64,000 nt of DNA. Origin: Leeuwenhoekiella sp. GTDB taxonomy: Bacteria > Bacteroidota > Bacteroidia > Flavobacteriales > Flavobacteriaceae. The notes under the pieces were generated by a model. That model worked only from the letters and a program-made list of their open reading frames with translations, was not told the DNA's origin and searched no databases. Made by a program: the position numbers and the translations under genes. Location: positions 1 to 64,000 of the forward strand of contig PAPI01000011.1 in the NCBI GenBank assembly GCA_002708845.1, written 5' to 3'. Shown here one piece after another: positions 1-8,861 of the stretch; position 1 is the stretch's first letter, and each line of letters begins with the position of its first letter.

Positions 1-110
1 TGCGCCACTCGTCAGCGGAAAAGCAAGCTTTTCCCTGTTACCGTTCGACTTGCATGTGTTAGGCCTGCCGCTAGCGTTCATCCTGAGCCAGGATCAAACT
101 CTTCATCGTA
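1..110 (-). rRNA. rrs: 16S ribosomal RNA, 5' end (partial)
   Basis: The reverse complement contains the universal bacterial 16S start (AGAGTTTGATCCTGGCTCAG at about 84-103) followed by GATGAACGCTAGCGGCAGGC, typical of Bacteroidota. Only the first ~110 bases lie in the window; the gene continues to the left of position 1. The mature 5' end is placed near 110 by analogy with E. coli numbering and could be off by a few bases. It is transcribed leftwards from the promoters at 369-617. Confidence 0.97.
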
Positions 111-368
111 GTGTCTTATATAATATTCCACGATATAAGGAAATTTAATCACCTCTGTTAGAAACAGAAGCTCAAAATGGTCGTTCTAGTTTTAATTCAA
201 ATATTATCTATCTCTAAATAATACGCGTTGTCAATTCAATATGTCAAATAACTTTTCCCCTAATATCTCAAGAAGAAATTTCTTGCTAAGTGTAAGGGAA
301 TCGAACCCTAATTTCTTATTACCAAATCACTCTATTTTTATGTGCGTTGCTCTCTCTGAAAGCGGCTG
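111..368 (-). other. rRNA operon leader
   Basis: This non-coding stretch lies between the 16S 5' end and the nearest promoter-like box. It would be transcribed as the 5' leader of the precursor rRNA. It contains a small inverted repeat (CAAGAAGAAATTTCTTG, about 268-284) but no convincing gene. The short open frames that cross it have no recognisable protein features. Assignment as leader is inferred from position. Confidence 0.6.
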
Positions 369-397
369 CAAATATACAACCTTTTTTTCTTACCAAA
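369..397 (-). promoter_or_regulatory. rRNA promoter, proximal box (P1)
   Basis: Read on the minus strand, TATATTTG (369-376) matches the Bacteroidota -7 consensus TAnnTTTG. TTTG at 394-397 lies 17 bases further upstream as a -33 element. The base after the -7 box begins a GC-rich stretch (CAGCCGC), as also seen at the other two boxes. It points toward the 16S gene. The call rests on motif match and position, without transcription data. Confidence 0.6.
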
Positions 398-484
398 CAA
401 GAATAAAAATGTTAAAATTTTTACCACTTTTTTGATCACACTTTTTAAGAACTTATCCCGCTTCGTTGCCGAAAAACCGGAGGG

Positions 485-517
485 CAAAGATACTACCCTT
501 TTCCCTTTATAAACAAA
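485..517 (-). promoter_or_regulatory. rRNA promoter, middle box (P2)
   Basis: On the minus strand TATCTTTG (485-492) fits TAnnTTTG and is followed downstream by a GC-rich CCCTCCGG segment like the other copies. A TTTG element at 514-517 is 21 bases upstream, slightly longer than usual. It is the second of three similar boxes in front of the 16S gene. Confidence 0.5.
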
Positions 518-587
518 CTTTTTTTAGTTTATTTTTTAAGCCTTTAGATGAACGTAAAACCGTTTTTTATATCCGATTTTGGAGCGG

Positions 588-617
588 CAAATATAGAACG
601 ATTTCTAAACCCCGCAA
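588..617 (-). promoter_or_regulatory. rRNA promoter, distal box (P3)
   Basis: On the minus strand TATATTTG (588-595) is followed by CCGCTCC and preceded, 19 bases upstream, by CTTG (615-618) as a weak -33 element. It is the third and most distal box before the 16S gene. Tandem promoters are common in front of rRNA operons; here the assignment is by motif only. Confidence 0.5.
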
Positions 618-1051
618 GCACTTTTCTGAACTTTTTTTTAATCTTTTTACCTAAGTCCTACTAGCCAATTACTTACACCCCAAAATAATTTTAAAAATTT
701 CTAAAATCAACCTGCAACGCCACTCCCAACCTACTCTCCATTTCTTCTCAAAACAGCAAAAACCTCAATACATCCGGAAATAAACGTTGAAATACCAGAT
801 TTATATAATTGACTAAACAACTCTTTTTTTAGGATAAAACTTTAAGGAGCCGCTTTCAACTAACTGAAAGACGTCTAAGCGCTGTGCAAAGTCGAACTGA
901 AAATTAAAATTCAGACCTAAATACTAAAACCAAATTAACGGCTTAGCGATTGAGCGCCCTGTTTGAGCTCTTTTTTTGAACCATCAGGTGCAGAAAAAAG
1001 CGAGTAGCGAAAGCGCGGTGGTTGCAAAGGCAACCAAAGCCCCAGAAAAAA
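618..1051. other. intergenic region between rRNA promoters and porin gene
   Basis: No gene is visible here. The stretch is AT-rich up to about 840. A short hairpin (GGTTGC-AAAG-GCAACC, about 1019-1035) lies just beyond the stop codon of the porin gene on the minus strand and may contribute to its termination, although no clean U-tract follows it. Nothing else stands out. Confidence 0.4.
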
Positions 1052-2992
1052 CTAAAGAAAGAAATTCCAGACCAGACCGAAGCGGAATGCAAAATCACGG
1101 TATGGATACCCCGGCGCACTGAAGTAATCATTAGGAGCAGCGAGGGCATTGATATGCTCAGCTATGAAAAAGATGCGCGTTTGACGCACTTTCATATTAA
1201 AGAACAAATCGATCAACGGGAAATCACCAATCTCTTCGTCATTCTGTACATAGAATTCAGCCAAAACCGGATCGTAACCATCCATTGTATAGGATGTAAA
1301 GTACTTTAAACTTAATCCTGTCTGAATAAACAAAGCTTTCTTAAACCATTCATCAGAGAAATACAGCGTATTTCGCGTGATAAGCTGTGGCACATTAAGG
1401 TATTGATCGCCACTAGCAACTTTTTGATAAGCTACTGTATTATCAAGTGCAAATTTCCCCAGGCGAAACTCTTTATTAACCTTTGCTTTAAGATAAGTTA
1501 TATTATCCCCGGTTTGGAAGGATTGAACCAAACTATCCTGAGAGCTTCTACCGAAATATGCGTAATCAGAAACATTTACCAGACTGACCGATGCATTTAG
1601 CCAGGCGTCGGACTTCATGTTGAAATCCAAGGACTGCGTTTTTACAGTTTCGTACGTATTGGCGTTATACCAGTTGTAGTTCTCATAACTGCTTTGATAC
1701 AGCAAATGATTGTAATTTGCCGGAGAAGCATTGATGTGCAGACCTCCTGTAAAGCTCGCTTTGTCTTTATAAGTATAACCAGCTTCCGCATCCAGATTGT
1801 AGCCTGCAAAATCTCCGGAAATATTGAGTGCTGCTTTACCCGAAAGCAGGAAACCTTTATATTCTTTTTTATAGGAGGCTCCCGCAGCTAAATTATTACC
1901 AACGATTTGGTTAGGAATACGCCCTGAATCCTGTATCAAAACTGAATTATAGCCATACTTATAATAGGAGTGCGAAACCTGAAAACTCAATCGGCCCAAA
2001 ATAGTATTGGTATATGCCACATAAGCCGTGTTGTCAAATGTTCTTAGATCTGTTTTATCAGAAATGTTTTGAGTAACAAACGAATTTCCGAAAAGGTTGG
2101 TGGCCGGACTGGCCTGATCGTATCTGTAAAATTTGGTTTCATAATTAAGTATATGACCCAGCTCAATTCGATTCTTAGAAAGGGTATCCTGCTGGATCAG
2201 ATCATACTTATGATTGAGGTAAAATCGTGCACCGTCAAGAATGCTTTCAGCATTTTCAAAATTTACAGATAATACGGCTCTATCATCAAATTGAGGGTCA
2301 TCACTCCGAAAATTTGCCAGACCTTGTGGTGTGAGTCCTCCGTTTTCCTGATTCAATAAGTCCTGAGCTACATAATGCGCTTTGAGATCATAGCGCCCAC
2401 TTTCATTCTGATAGTTTGCAGTAAACCGAAAGTTACCGGTGCTGGTAAGTATATTCTGATAATTACCCAAACTTCGCAGCCCCTTATAAGCGATTGAAAA
2501 ATTAAATCGCCTGGACTTGTTCATCGTAAAAAAGGCATCCAAATTCTGACCTTGTTGGAATACACTCTTATAATAGAGTTCTGTAAGAGGGGTTGGCACA
2601 TTATAGTAGTAAATGTCATCTATTCCCATATAATTGAAATGCCTGGCCCGAGCTCCAAATAAAGGCAATATGTTCGATCCAGAAAAGTCTCGCATTAGCG
2701 AATTATAGGTTTGCCCCTCATTAGAAAAGGGTAATAATTCAAAATTATCTTTACGCAGGTAGTTGAATTTATAGAATTTTCTAACGGTAAGCGAGGTATC
2801 AACGATAGTGGTATCGTTGACTACCGAAATGATTTTATAAAGGTCAATGGGTGGGCGTTCACGTTTTGTTTTGTTTGGAATGCGCTCAACTTCCGCACCA
2901 CTACCGCCTTCTTCAGAAATCTGGATTTGACCCAAAACAAGGTTTAAACTAAATAATGAACAAAAAACAATGAGTACTAACCTTACCTGCAT
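1052..2992 (-). CDS. putative outer-membrane porin (Bacteroidota type)
   Basis: The 646-residue product begins with a signal peptide (MQVRLVLIVFCSLFSLNLVLG, cleavage near residue 21). A short basic and acidic linker follows, then a long series of alternating hydrophobic/polar strands rich in Tyr, Phe and Asn, ending in an aromatic C-terminus (VWNFFL). This is the pattern of the putative porin family (Porin_10, PF14121) of Bacteroidota. There is no plug domain or TonB box, so it looks like a passive or structural barrel. It stands alone, separated from the SusD gene by the terminator at 3100-3128. Substrate unknown. The start ATG is the only one ahead of the signal peptide. Confidence 0.75.
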   Translation of the reverse strand: MQVRLVLIVFCSLFSLNLVLGQIQISEEGGSGAEVERIPNKTKRERPPIDLYKIISVVNDTTIVDTSLTVRKFYKFNYLRKDNFELLPFSNEGQTYNSLMRDFSGSNILPLFGARARHFNYMGIDDIYYYNVPTPLTELYYKSVFQQGQNLDAFFTMNKSRRFNFSIAYKGLRSLGNYQNILTSTGNFRFTANYQNESGRYDLKAHYVAQDLLNQENGGLTPQGLANFRSDDPQFDDRAVLSVNFENAESILDGARFYLNHKYDLIQQDTLSKNRIELGHILNYETKFYRYDQASPATNLFGNSFVTQNISDKTDLRTFDNTAYVAYTNTILGRLSFQVSHSYYKYGYNSVLIQDSGRIPNQIVGNNLAAGASYKKEYKGFLLSGKAALNISGDFAGYNLDAEAGYTYKDKASFTGGLHINASPANYNHLLYQSSYENYNWYNANTYETVKTQSLDFNMKSDAWLNASVSLVNVSDYAYFGRSSQDSLVQSFQTGDNITYLKAKVNKEFRLGKFALDNTVAYQKVASGDQYLNVPQLITRNTLYFSDEWFKKALFIQTGLSLKYFTSYTMDGYDPVLAEFYVQNDEEIGDFPLIDLFFNMKVRQTRIFFIAEHINALAAPNDYFSAPGYPYRDFAFRFGLVWNFFL

Positions 2993-3099
2993 CTAAAAAG
3001 TTTGGATCAAAAATAGAATATTTACAACTAAATAAAACTAGAGTTTAGAAAGTAGATGTTAAAAATTAGACAAGTGCAACTTTAATAATGGTAAAAAAA

Positions 3100-3128
3100 A
3101 TAACCGGATAAGTGACTTATCCGGTTAT
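3100..3128 (-). terminator. terminator of the SusCD operon
   Basis: ATAACCGGATAAGT (3100-3113) and ACTTATCCGGTTAT (3115-3128) form a near-perfect hairpin of 13 pairs. On the minus strand it is followed by eight T residues. It lies 26 bases beyond the stop codon of the SusD gene and is a strong intrinsic terminator for leftward transcription. Confidence 0.85.
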
Positions 3129-3153
3129 AGAAGTTTTGCTTTTTATTTAAAAT

Positions 3154-4665
3154 TTAATTTTGCTCATTCAAATTAGTATTAAACAAAATTTCATTTTGAG
3201 GAATTTCATAAGTTAACCTCTCATCATCGTGAGAGAAAGACTGACCTGCAAAATCTAACCAGTTTGAACCTCGTGTTCTTGTCTCACGTCTCCTTTTCAT
3301 AATAAAGTATGATTGACCTTCTCCCCAAAGTTCTAACCTAGCCTGCAACGCAGCCTCTTCTGCCAATTGATTATTTGGCAAGGCATCTATATATGAAGTA
3401 TCATCCAATCTTAAACTTAATAGAGCTTTTAAACTGGTTCTAGCAGCAGCAAAATTTCCATTTTCTGCAGCAGCCTCTGCGTGAAGAAGGTACATTTCAG
3501 CAGACCTCATATAATGTGAATCTGAATCTATATTAGATTGCGGACCGCTAAAAGAACGGAATCCATTATTTTGAGCACCTTTGTAGTAAAACTTTCCAGC
3601 AGGTCTTAATGAACTACTAAATTGAAATTTACGAATATCGTCATCTCTGAAATTAGAATATAAACCACTATCTATACCTTTTGGATTACCTACAGCAGCG
3701 TAGCTATAACTATATTGATCCATAAAACCCCACCAAGAAAATAAAGATGCAAGACCTTGTCCTTCGGGTGTAATATTAATACCCCACAAAATACCGGGAA
3801 TAGTATTAATATCATTAAAACCTCCCACGCTTCCATCCTCTCCAGGTAATAATGCTACCTCATCAGCAGTCATTATTGGATAACCCGCGTCAACAACCTT
3901 TTTAGCATACTCTTCTGCTTTTGGCCAGTTATTCATAGCACCATAAACTCGAGCAAGTAAACCTCTAGCAACATCTTGGTTAATCTCAATTTTCTCTTCT
4001 CTCACAAAACCATCCAGAAGCTCTTCCGCATCCAATAAATCACTTATTGCAAAATTGAAAACATCTTGAAGAGGACTTTTGGGCTGATCCAACTCATCTG
4101 CACTTGTATAAATAGGTAATACCGGTTTAGATAAATCTGATATATCATTTACATACAAGTGAATCAAAAAGTAATATGCATAAGCTCTCAAAGCCTTAGC
4201 CTGACCAATAGTATATCTCCCCGTTACAGTTTCTGGAACAACGTCATTGCCTCCTGCCGCATCAATAACTAAATTGGAAAGGTTAATAACTCTATACAAA
4301 AACCTCCAGGCACGGTAATTGACTTGGTTGTCAGGATCAACAGTTGCGGTTAACTCAGATATATTTGTTTGACGGTTATAGCTTTTACCCAAATGAGCTG
4401 CATCTGCAGATAATATGTCCATTTGCATAAACTGAGCAGTTACTCCAAAATCCTCCTGAGCATCAGTCCCCCCGCTTCCGCGACGATACAGGTTCTCATA
4501 AATACCTAACAAAGTACCTTTTGCCACTTCTTCATTAACTTCTGCAGCTTCTCCAACTTGTTCTGCTGACAAAACCTCTGTTGGCTGGACTTCCAAATAG
4601 TCGTCACTACAAGCCGCAAGCGATAGCAAGACCCCGGCAAGCATAATTTTTCTAATTGTTTTCAT
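3154..4665 (-). CDS. RagB/SusD family nutrient-uptake outer-membrane lipoprotein
   Basis: The 503-residue protein has a lipoprotein signal (LLSLAACSDDYLEVQP, lipid-attachment Cys near residue 19). It then shows the SusD pattern: TPR-like helices (for example an AKALRAYAYYFLIHLY helix near residue 155) and a C-terminal region with MRSAEMYLLHAEAAAENG and the LWGEGQSYFIMKRR segment typical of the family. SusD proteins sit on the cell surface as lids over SusC channels and capture glycans or peptides. The gene starts 10 bases after the SusC stop, so the two form an operon. No glycosidase, peptidase or regulator lies beside it, so the ligand cannot be inferred. Confidence 0.95.
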   Translation of the reverse strand: MKTIRKIMLAGVLLSLAACSDDYLEVQPTEVLSAEQVGEAAEVNEEVAKGTLLGIYENLYRRGSGGTDAQEDFGVTAQFMQMDILSADAAHLGKSYNRQTNISELTATVDPDNQVNYRAWRFLYRVINLSNLVIDAAGGNDVVPETVTGRYTIGQAKALRAYAYYFLIHLYVNDISDLSKPVLPIYTSADELDQPKSPLQDVFNFAISDLLDAEELLDGFVREEKIEINQDVARGLLARVYGAMNNWPKAEEYAKKVVDAGYPIMTADEVALLPGEDGSVGGFNDINTIPGILWGINITPEGQGLASLFSWWGFMDQYSYSYAAVGNPKGIDSGLYSNFRDDDIRKFQFSSSLRPAGKFYYKGAQNNGFRSFSGPQSNIDSDSHYMRSAEMYLLHAEAAAENGNFAAARTSLKALLSLRLDDTSYIDALPNNQLAEEAALQARLELWGEGQSYFIMKRRRETRTRGSNWLDFAGQSFSHDDERLTYEIPQNEILFNTNLNEQN

Positions 4666-4675
4666 ATCTATTTTT

Positions 4676-7600
4676 TTATAATGTTAAGTTAACTCCAAAA
4701 ACTATAGTTGATAACGGATTATATCTATAAATACTTGAATTACCAGTTATCGAAGTTGATGGGTTAAAACCTTCTCTTTGCGACCAAAGCGCCAAGTTAT
4801 CACCTGTTAAAAATATGTTCAAATTATCTAACCCCATTTTCTCAACAAAAGTCGCAGGCATGTCAAAACCGAGGCGAATGTTATTCAAGGCTAAGAAATC
4901 TGCTTTCGTTAAAAACCTGGTAGATGTAGCACTTTGTTGAATTTGGAATCTTGCATCCTGGCGTGGAATATTTGTAATATCGCCGGGAGCCATCCAGCGA
5001 TTTCTAATATCAGTATGGAAATTATTAGTTCCTGCATAATCATTATCCATCAAGTTAGCGTAGGCTCCGTCATAAGACCAGCCACCTAACTGATAAGCGA
5101 ATAATGCACTTAAGCTAAAACTCCCGTAACTTGCGTTTAATCTAAAGGCTCCACTTAAATCTGGTATAGCTGTTTTATTAATAAATCGATCCGCGGCATC
5201 AGCATAGACCTCTGTGATATCCTGAACTATGCTTGCATCTGGATTATCATTGCGGTAACCAGTAAGCGAAGTAATAATAACATCATTTCCTCCATAAACT
5301 CCGTTACCATCTACATCATCAAAATAGCGCTCCCACTGAGCAGCACCAGTTGCCTGATTAACGCCAACATACACCGGCATGTACCAATCATACAATGATC
5401 GTCCAGCCGTGCGACCATAGCTTCCTGCTTGGTCAAATCGTTGCTCTTCTCCTGTTGTAGGATCAATTGGAAGTGCAACCAACTCATTATGCAGAAATTG
5501 ACCATTAACACCAACGTTCAGTTTGAACTTTGGACTATTTACCACTTTGAAATCTACGTCAAATTCTACACCTGAATTCAACATTTCACCGTCGTTTACC
5601 TGAATTGTTGCAAAACCGTTTGATGGCCCTACATTTCGAGTAAAGAACATGTCTGTGGTCGACTTTCGATAATATTCAACCGAAGCATCTACGAAATTGA
5701 ACAGTTCGAATTCTAAACCGGTGTTAAATTGATTAGAACTCTCCCAGGTTAAGTCTGCGTTACCTCTTACCGCAAATGCAAGTGATATATTGTTATTTAA
5801 ATTATTTATAGAATAAATATTATATCCCGGATATAATCCTCCATAAGAACCATCAGTATCAGAATTACCAATGACCCCGTAACTAGCCTTTAATTTTAAA
5901 AAGTTGATTTGATCAGAATTTTGTAAGAAACTTTCCTGAGACAGAATCCACGCACCTCCTATAGCATAAAAATTACCCCATTTTTCATTAATGAATCTTG
6001 AAGAAGCATCTCTGTTAAAAGTTCCATTTAAATAGTATTTATTAGCAAAGTCTAATGTAACATTTGCAATATAACTTTCTGTTCTTTCATTACGAGTATA
6101 ACCATCACTAGGATTATTCACAACACCGTTTCTAATATCTGTACCAAAAGATGTAACCAAATTAGATCGACTAGCAAAGAGATAAGTATAATCATACCCA
6201 GTAGCAACGTGTGAAACAAAAGCAGAAAGATTTAAATCCCCAAAATATTTACTATACCTTAAACCAGTTCTTAACGTATAGTTTTTAGTCTCCTGACGGA
6301 ATCTGGATACACGTCCTCCTTCTCCTTTTGCAGGACTATAAAAACGCTCATTAAGATCAATATCTTCCTGCATAAAATACTGATAGGCAAAGTTATTTTC
6401 AAAGGTCAAACCGTCAAGTATCTCAATCTTGAGATCATTATTAAAGTTTACAGAATTGGCCTTTGTATTACTTATATTAATTTCAGAATCTGCTACACCG
6501 TTTGTTGCAAATCCAAATCCACGACCATCTTCTAGACCATAATCAAAAAGAAAACCACCATAAATAGGATCGTCAATCTTATTACCTTCTGCATCTCTGC
6601 GATATAAAGGATATATAGGAGGTAAATTATCTATCCACCAAAACTGAGATGAAGAGGACTCTCCTGTACCATTGTCATTTCTATCACTTTGAGCATAATT
6701 AATAGTTGTAACAGCATCAATGATATCAAGAACTCTATTAGTCGCAGTTACACGCCCATTTAATCTTCTATAGTCGGTATTATTCGCATAACCCACATCG
6801 TCAATATAGCCAAAAGATGCATAAACCGATGAGTTTTCACCACTATTAGAAAGTGATAAGTTTGCTTCTGTTCGATTTGAACTTTGGAACGCAAAGTCCT
6901 TCCAATCCTCAGGGGTATATCTTCTTGAAACTCCCGGCCTTACGGATGCAGTGGTAGGATCGATCAATTCAGAAACACCAGCAGCACCACTACCGCTTAC
7001 ATTCCACATATTATAAATAGGAGAAATATCAGAAACATCAGCATTGTCACCTTCAAACAAATTAGCATTTGCGTAATCTATGGCCGCTGCCTGATCTCCA
7101 TTATTTTCTAAAAGTCCTCTCTGATATGTACCTTCCCAGGCAATACCAATGTACTCTTCAGGAGACCGAATTGTTTCATACCTCGGAATTCCCTGATAGT
7201 TCGTACCCGTTTTTATTTGAACGTTAAGGTTATTTCGCCCCTTACCTTTCTTAGTCGTTATTACGATTACCCCATTAGCTCCTCTAGCTCCATAAAGAGC
7301 TGTGGCAGAAGCATCTTTAAGCACCGTCACAGACTTGATGTCATTGGGATTGATATCATTAAGACTACCCCCAAAAGGAGCATCATCCACTACATAAAGT
7401 GGTGCTTGGCTACCGTTTATGGATCCAAAACCTCTTATTCGAATTGTTGATGTACTACCCGGTTGTCCAGAAGTATTAAAAACAGAAACACCGGCTGCCT
7501 CACCTGCTAATGCCTGTGATACGTTAGCAAACGATTTTTTAGAAAGTTCTTCACCTTCAACAACCTTTGCTGAACCGGTAAATGAGGTCTTAGAAACATT

Positions 7601-7930
7601 TCCAAAACCTGTTACAACAACTTCTTCTAATTCTTCACCCGCTACCATAGACATATTAACAGTTGACGAAGCTCCTACAACTGCCGTCTTCTCCTGAAAA
7701 CCGATATAAGTAAAAACCAAAGTTTGACCGACCTCAGCACTTATTGAATATTTGCCATCAAAATCAGTCTGCGTCCCCACGTTCGAGGACTGAATTAAAA
7801 TATTAACTCCGGGTAAGGGCATCCCGTTTGAGTCTGTTACCGTACCGGTAATTGTTTTTTGTTGCGCAAAGGCAAACTGCATAAAAAGCAGGAATACCGA
7901 TGCCAAACACCAAGTAATTTTTGATTTCAT
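4676..7930 (-). CDS. SusC/RagA family TonB-linked outer-membrane protein
   Basis: The 1084-residue receptor has a signal peptide ending FAFAQ, then a CarboxypepD_reg-like domain (about residues 26-100, GTVTDSNGMPLPGVNI). Next come a plug domain with the SusC hallmark (RIRGFGSINGSQAPLYVVDD, near residue 165) and NDIKSVTVLKDASATALYG, and a long beta-barrel to the C-terminus (GVNLTL). It imports substrate captured by the adjacent SusD, energised by TonB-ExbBD. It is the first gene of the two-gene operon. The upstream ~190 bases contain no clear TAnnTTTG box and no anti-sigma gene lies nearby, so regulation is not apparent. Confidence 0.96.
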   Translation of the reverse strand: MKSKITWCLASVFLLFMQFAFAQQKTITGTVTDSNGMPLPGVNILIQSSNVGTQTDFDGKYSISAEVGQTLVFTYIGFQEKTAVVGASSTVNMSMVAGEELEEVVVTGFGNVSKTSFTGSAKVVEGEELSKKSFANVSQALAGEAAGVSVFNTSGQPGSTSTIRIRGFGSINGSQAPLYVVDDAPFGGSLNDINPNDIKSVTVLKDASATALYGARGANGVIVITTKKGKGRNNLNVQIKTGTNYQGIPRYETIRSPEEYIGIAWEGTYQRGLLENNGDQAAAIDYANANLFEGDNADVSDISPIYNMWNVSGSGAAGVSELIDPTTASVRPGVSRRYTPEDWKDFAFQSSNRTEANLSLSNSGENSSVYASFGYIDDVGYANNTDYRRLNGRVTATNRVLDIIDAVTTINYAQSDRNDNGTGESSSSQFWWIDNLPPIYPLYRRDAEGNKIDDPIYGGFLFDYGLEDGRGFGFATNGVADSEINISNTKANSVNFNNDLKIEILDGLTFENNFAYQYFMQEDIDLNERFYSPAKGEGGRVSRFRQETKNYTLRTGLRYSKYFGDLNLSAFVSHVATGYDYTYLFASRSNLVTSFGTDIRNGVVNNPSDGYTRNERTESYIANVTLDFANKYYLNGTFNRDASSRFINEKWGNFYAIGGAWILSQESFLQNSDQINFLKLKASYGVIGNSDTDGSYGGLYPGYNIYSINNLNNNISLAFAVRGNADLTWESSNQFNTGLEFELFNFVDASVEYYRKSTTDMFFTRNVGPSNGFATIQVNDGEMLNSGVEFDVDFKVVNSPKFKLNVGVNGQFLHNELVALPIDPTTGEEQRFDQAGSYGRTAGRSLYDWYMPVYVGVNQATGAAQWERYFDDVDGNGVYGGNDVIITSLTGYRNDNPDASIVQDITEVYADAADRFINKTAIPDLSGAFRLNASYGSFSLSALFAYQLGGWSYDGAYANLMDNDYAGTNNFHTDIRNRWMAPGDITNIPRQDARFQIQQSATSTRFLTKADFLALNNIRLGFDMPATFVEKMGLDNLNIFLTGDNLALWSQREGFNPSTSITGNSSIYRYNPLSTIVFGVNLTL

Positions 7931-8154
7931 AAAATATTTTATTTGAATTAGCCGTCGTAAACTTCATAAAACTTTTCAATAAATGCAACAATAATCTTAA
8001 TGTCTCCTTAATTTAACATAGCATTTTCCTAATAAATCAATTTTAGAGCCTTCTTTATTGAGAAAAAAACACTGTTTTTGCGTTAAGCCTGCAAAAAAAA
8101 TATTAACCAAACATTTAATTTTTGATTACATTGTATATTTTAAAATCAATTCAT

Positions 8155-8757
8155 TTGCCTTTAATCACATTTTCACAAGTAAAAAATACTGAATGCGGTA
8201 CAGATGAAGCGGGCCGTGGTTGCCTCGTGGGTCCTGTTACCGCTGCAGCGGTAATCCTCCCACCAAACTTCAAAAATGTACAAATCAATGATTCCAAATT
8301 ATTATCTGAGAAGTCTCGTGATTCATTAAGAAAGTTAATTGAGAAAGAGGCTCTTTGTTATGCCATTGCACACGTTTTCCCTGAAGAAATTGATAAAATC
8401 AATATTCTCAACGCATCTATTCTGGCTATGCACAAGGCTATTGAAAAACTAAGTGTTCAACCTAAACATATTCTTGTCGACGGTAACCGATTTAAACCTT
8501 ATCAATCTTGTTCTCACCAATGTATAGTTAAGGGTGACCAAAAATTTACAGCCATCGCAGCTGCTTCTATTTTAGCAAAAACAGAACGCGATCGCTATCT
8601 AACTGATATGCATAAAAAATTTCCGGAATACAATTGGAAAAAAAATAAAGGTTACCCTACAAAAGAGCATCGCGAAGCGATTAGAAAATTTGGAATTACA
8701 CCCTTTCACCGTAAAAGTTTCCGGCTACTACCTGAGCAATTTAGCCTGGATTTGTAA
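8155..8757 (+). CDS. rnhB: ribonuclease HII
   Basis: The protein carries the RNase HII signature [16 protein letters not shown] with the catalytic Asp-Glu pair, a second Asp in LVDGNRF, and [14 protein letters not shown] with the last active-site Asp. The C-terminus has [18 protein letters not shown]. It removes ribonucleotides from DNA and RNA primers. No ATG exists in frame before the conserved core. I place the start at TTG 8155, giving 200 residues with about a dozen before [10 protein letters not shown], as is usual in relatives. TTG codons at 8122 or 8134 are alternatives. It is followed 104 bases later by the lipoprotein gene in the same orientation. Confidence 0.93.
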   Translation: MPLITFSQVKNTECGTDEAGRGCLVGPVTAAAVILPPNFKNVQINDSKLLSEKSRDSLRKLIEKEALCYAIAHVFPEEIDKINILNASILAMHKAIEKLSVQPKHILVDGNRFKPYQSCSHQCIVKGDQKFTAIAAASILAKTERDRYLTDMHKKFPEYNWKKNKGYPTKEHREAIRKFGITPFHRKSFRLLPEQFSLDL

Positions 8758-8861
8758 TCAAAATCAAGATTCCTTTTTTCATTTAAACAGGTCAATTAAG
8801 TTCTGCTTAGATTAACTTTTTAAATTTACGCCCACAATCCAAAAATCAAGACTACACTAGC

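Noticed and set aside
241-654. Short open frames within the rRNA leader and promoter region (64 and 62 residues)
   Set aside because: Low-complexity, T-rich translations with no recognisable features, across a region that looks like rRNA promoter and leader.
943-1309. Open frames over the end of the porin gene (68 and 95 residues)
   Set aside because: They are shadow frames of the porin gene or run over its 3' flank, without any feature of a real protein.
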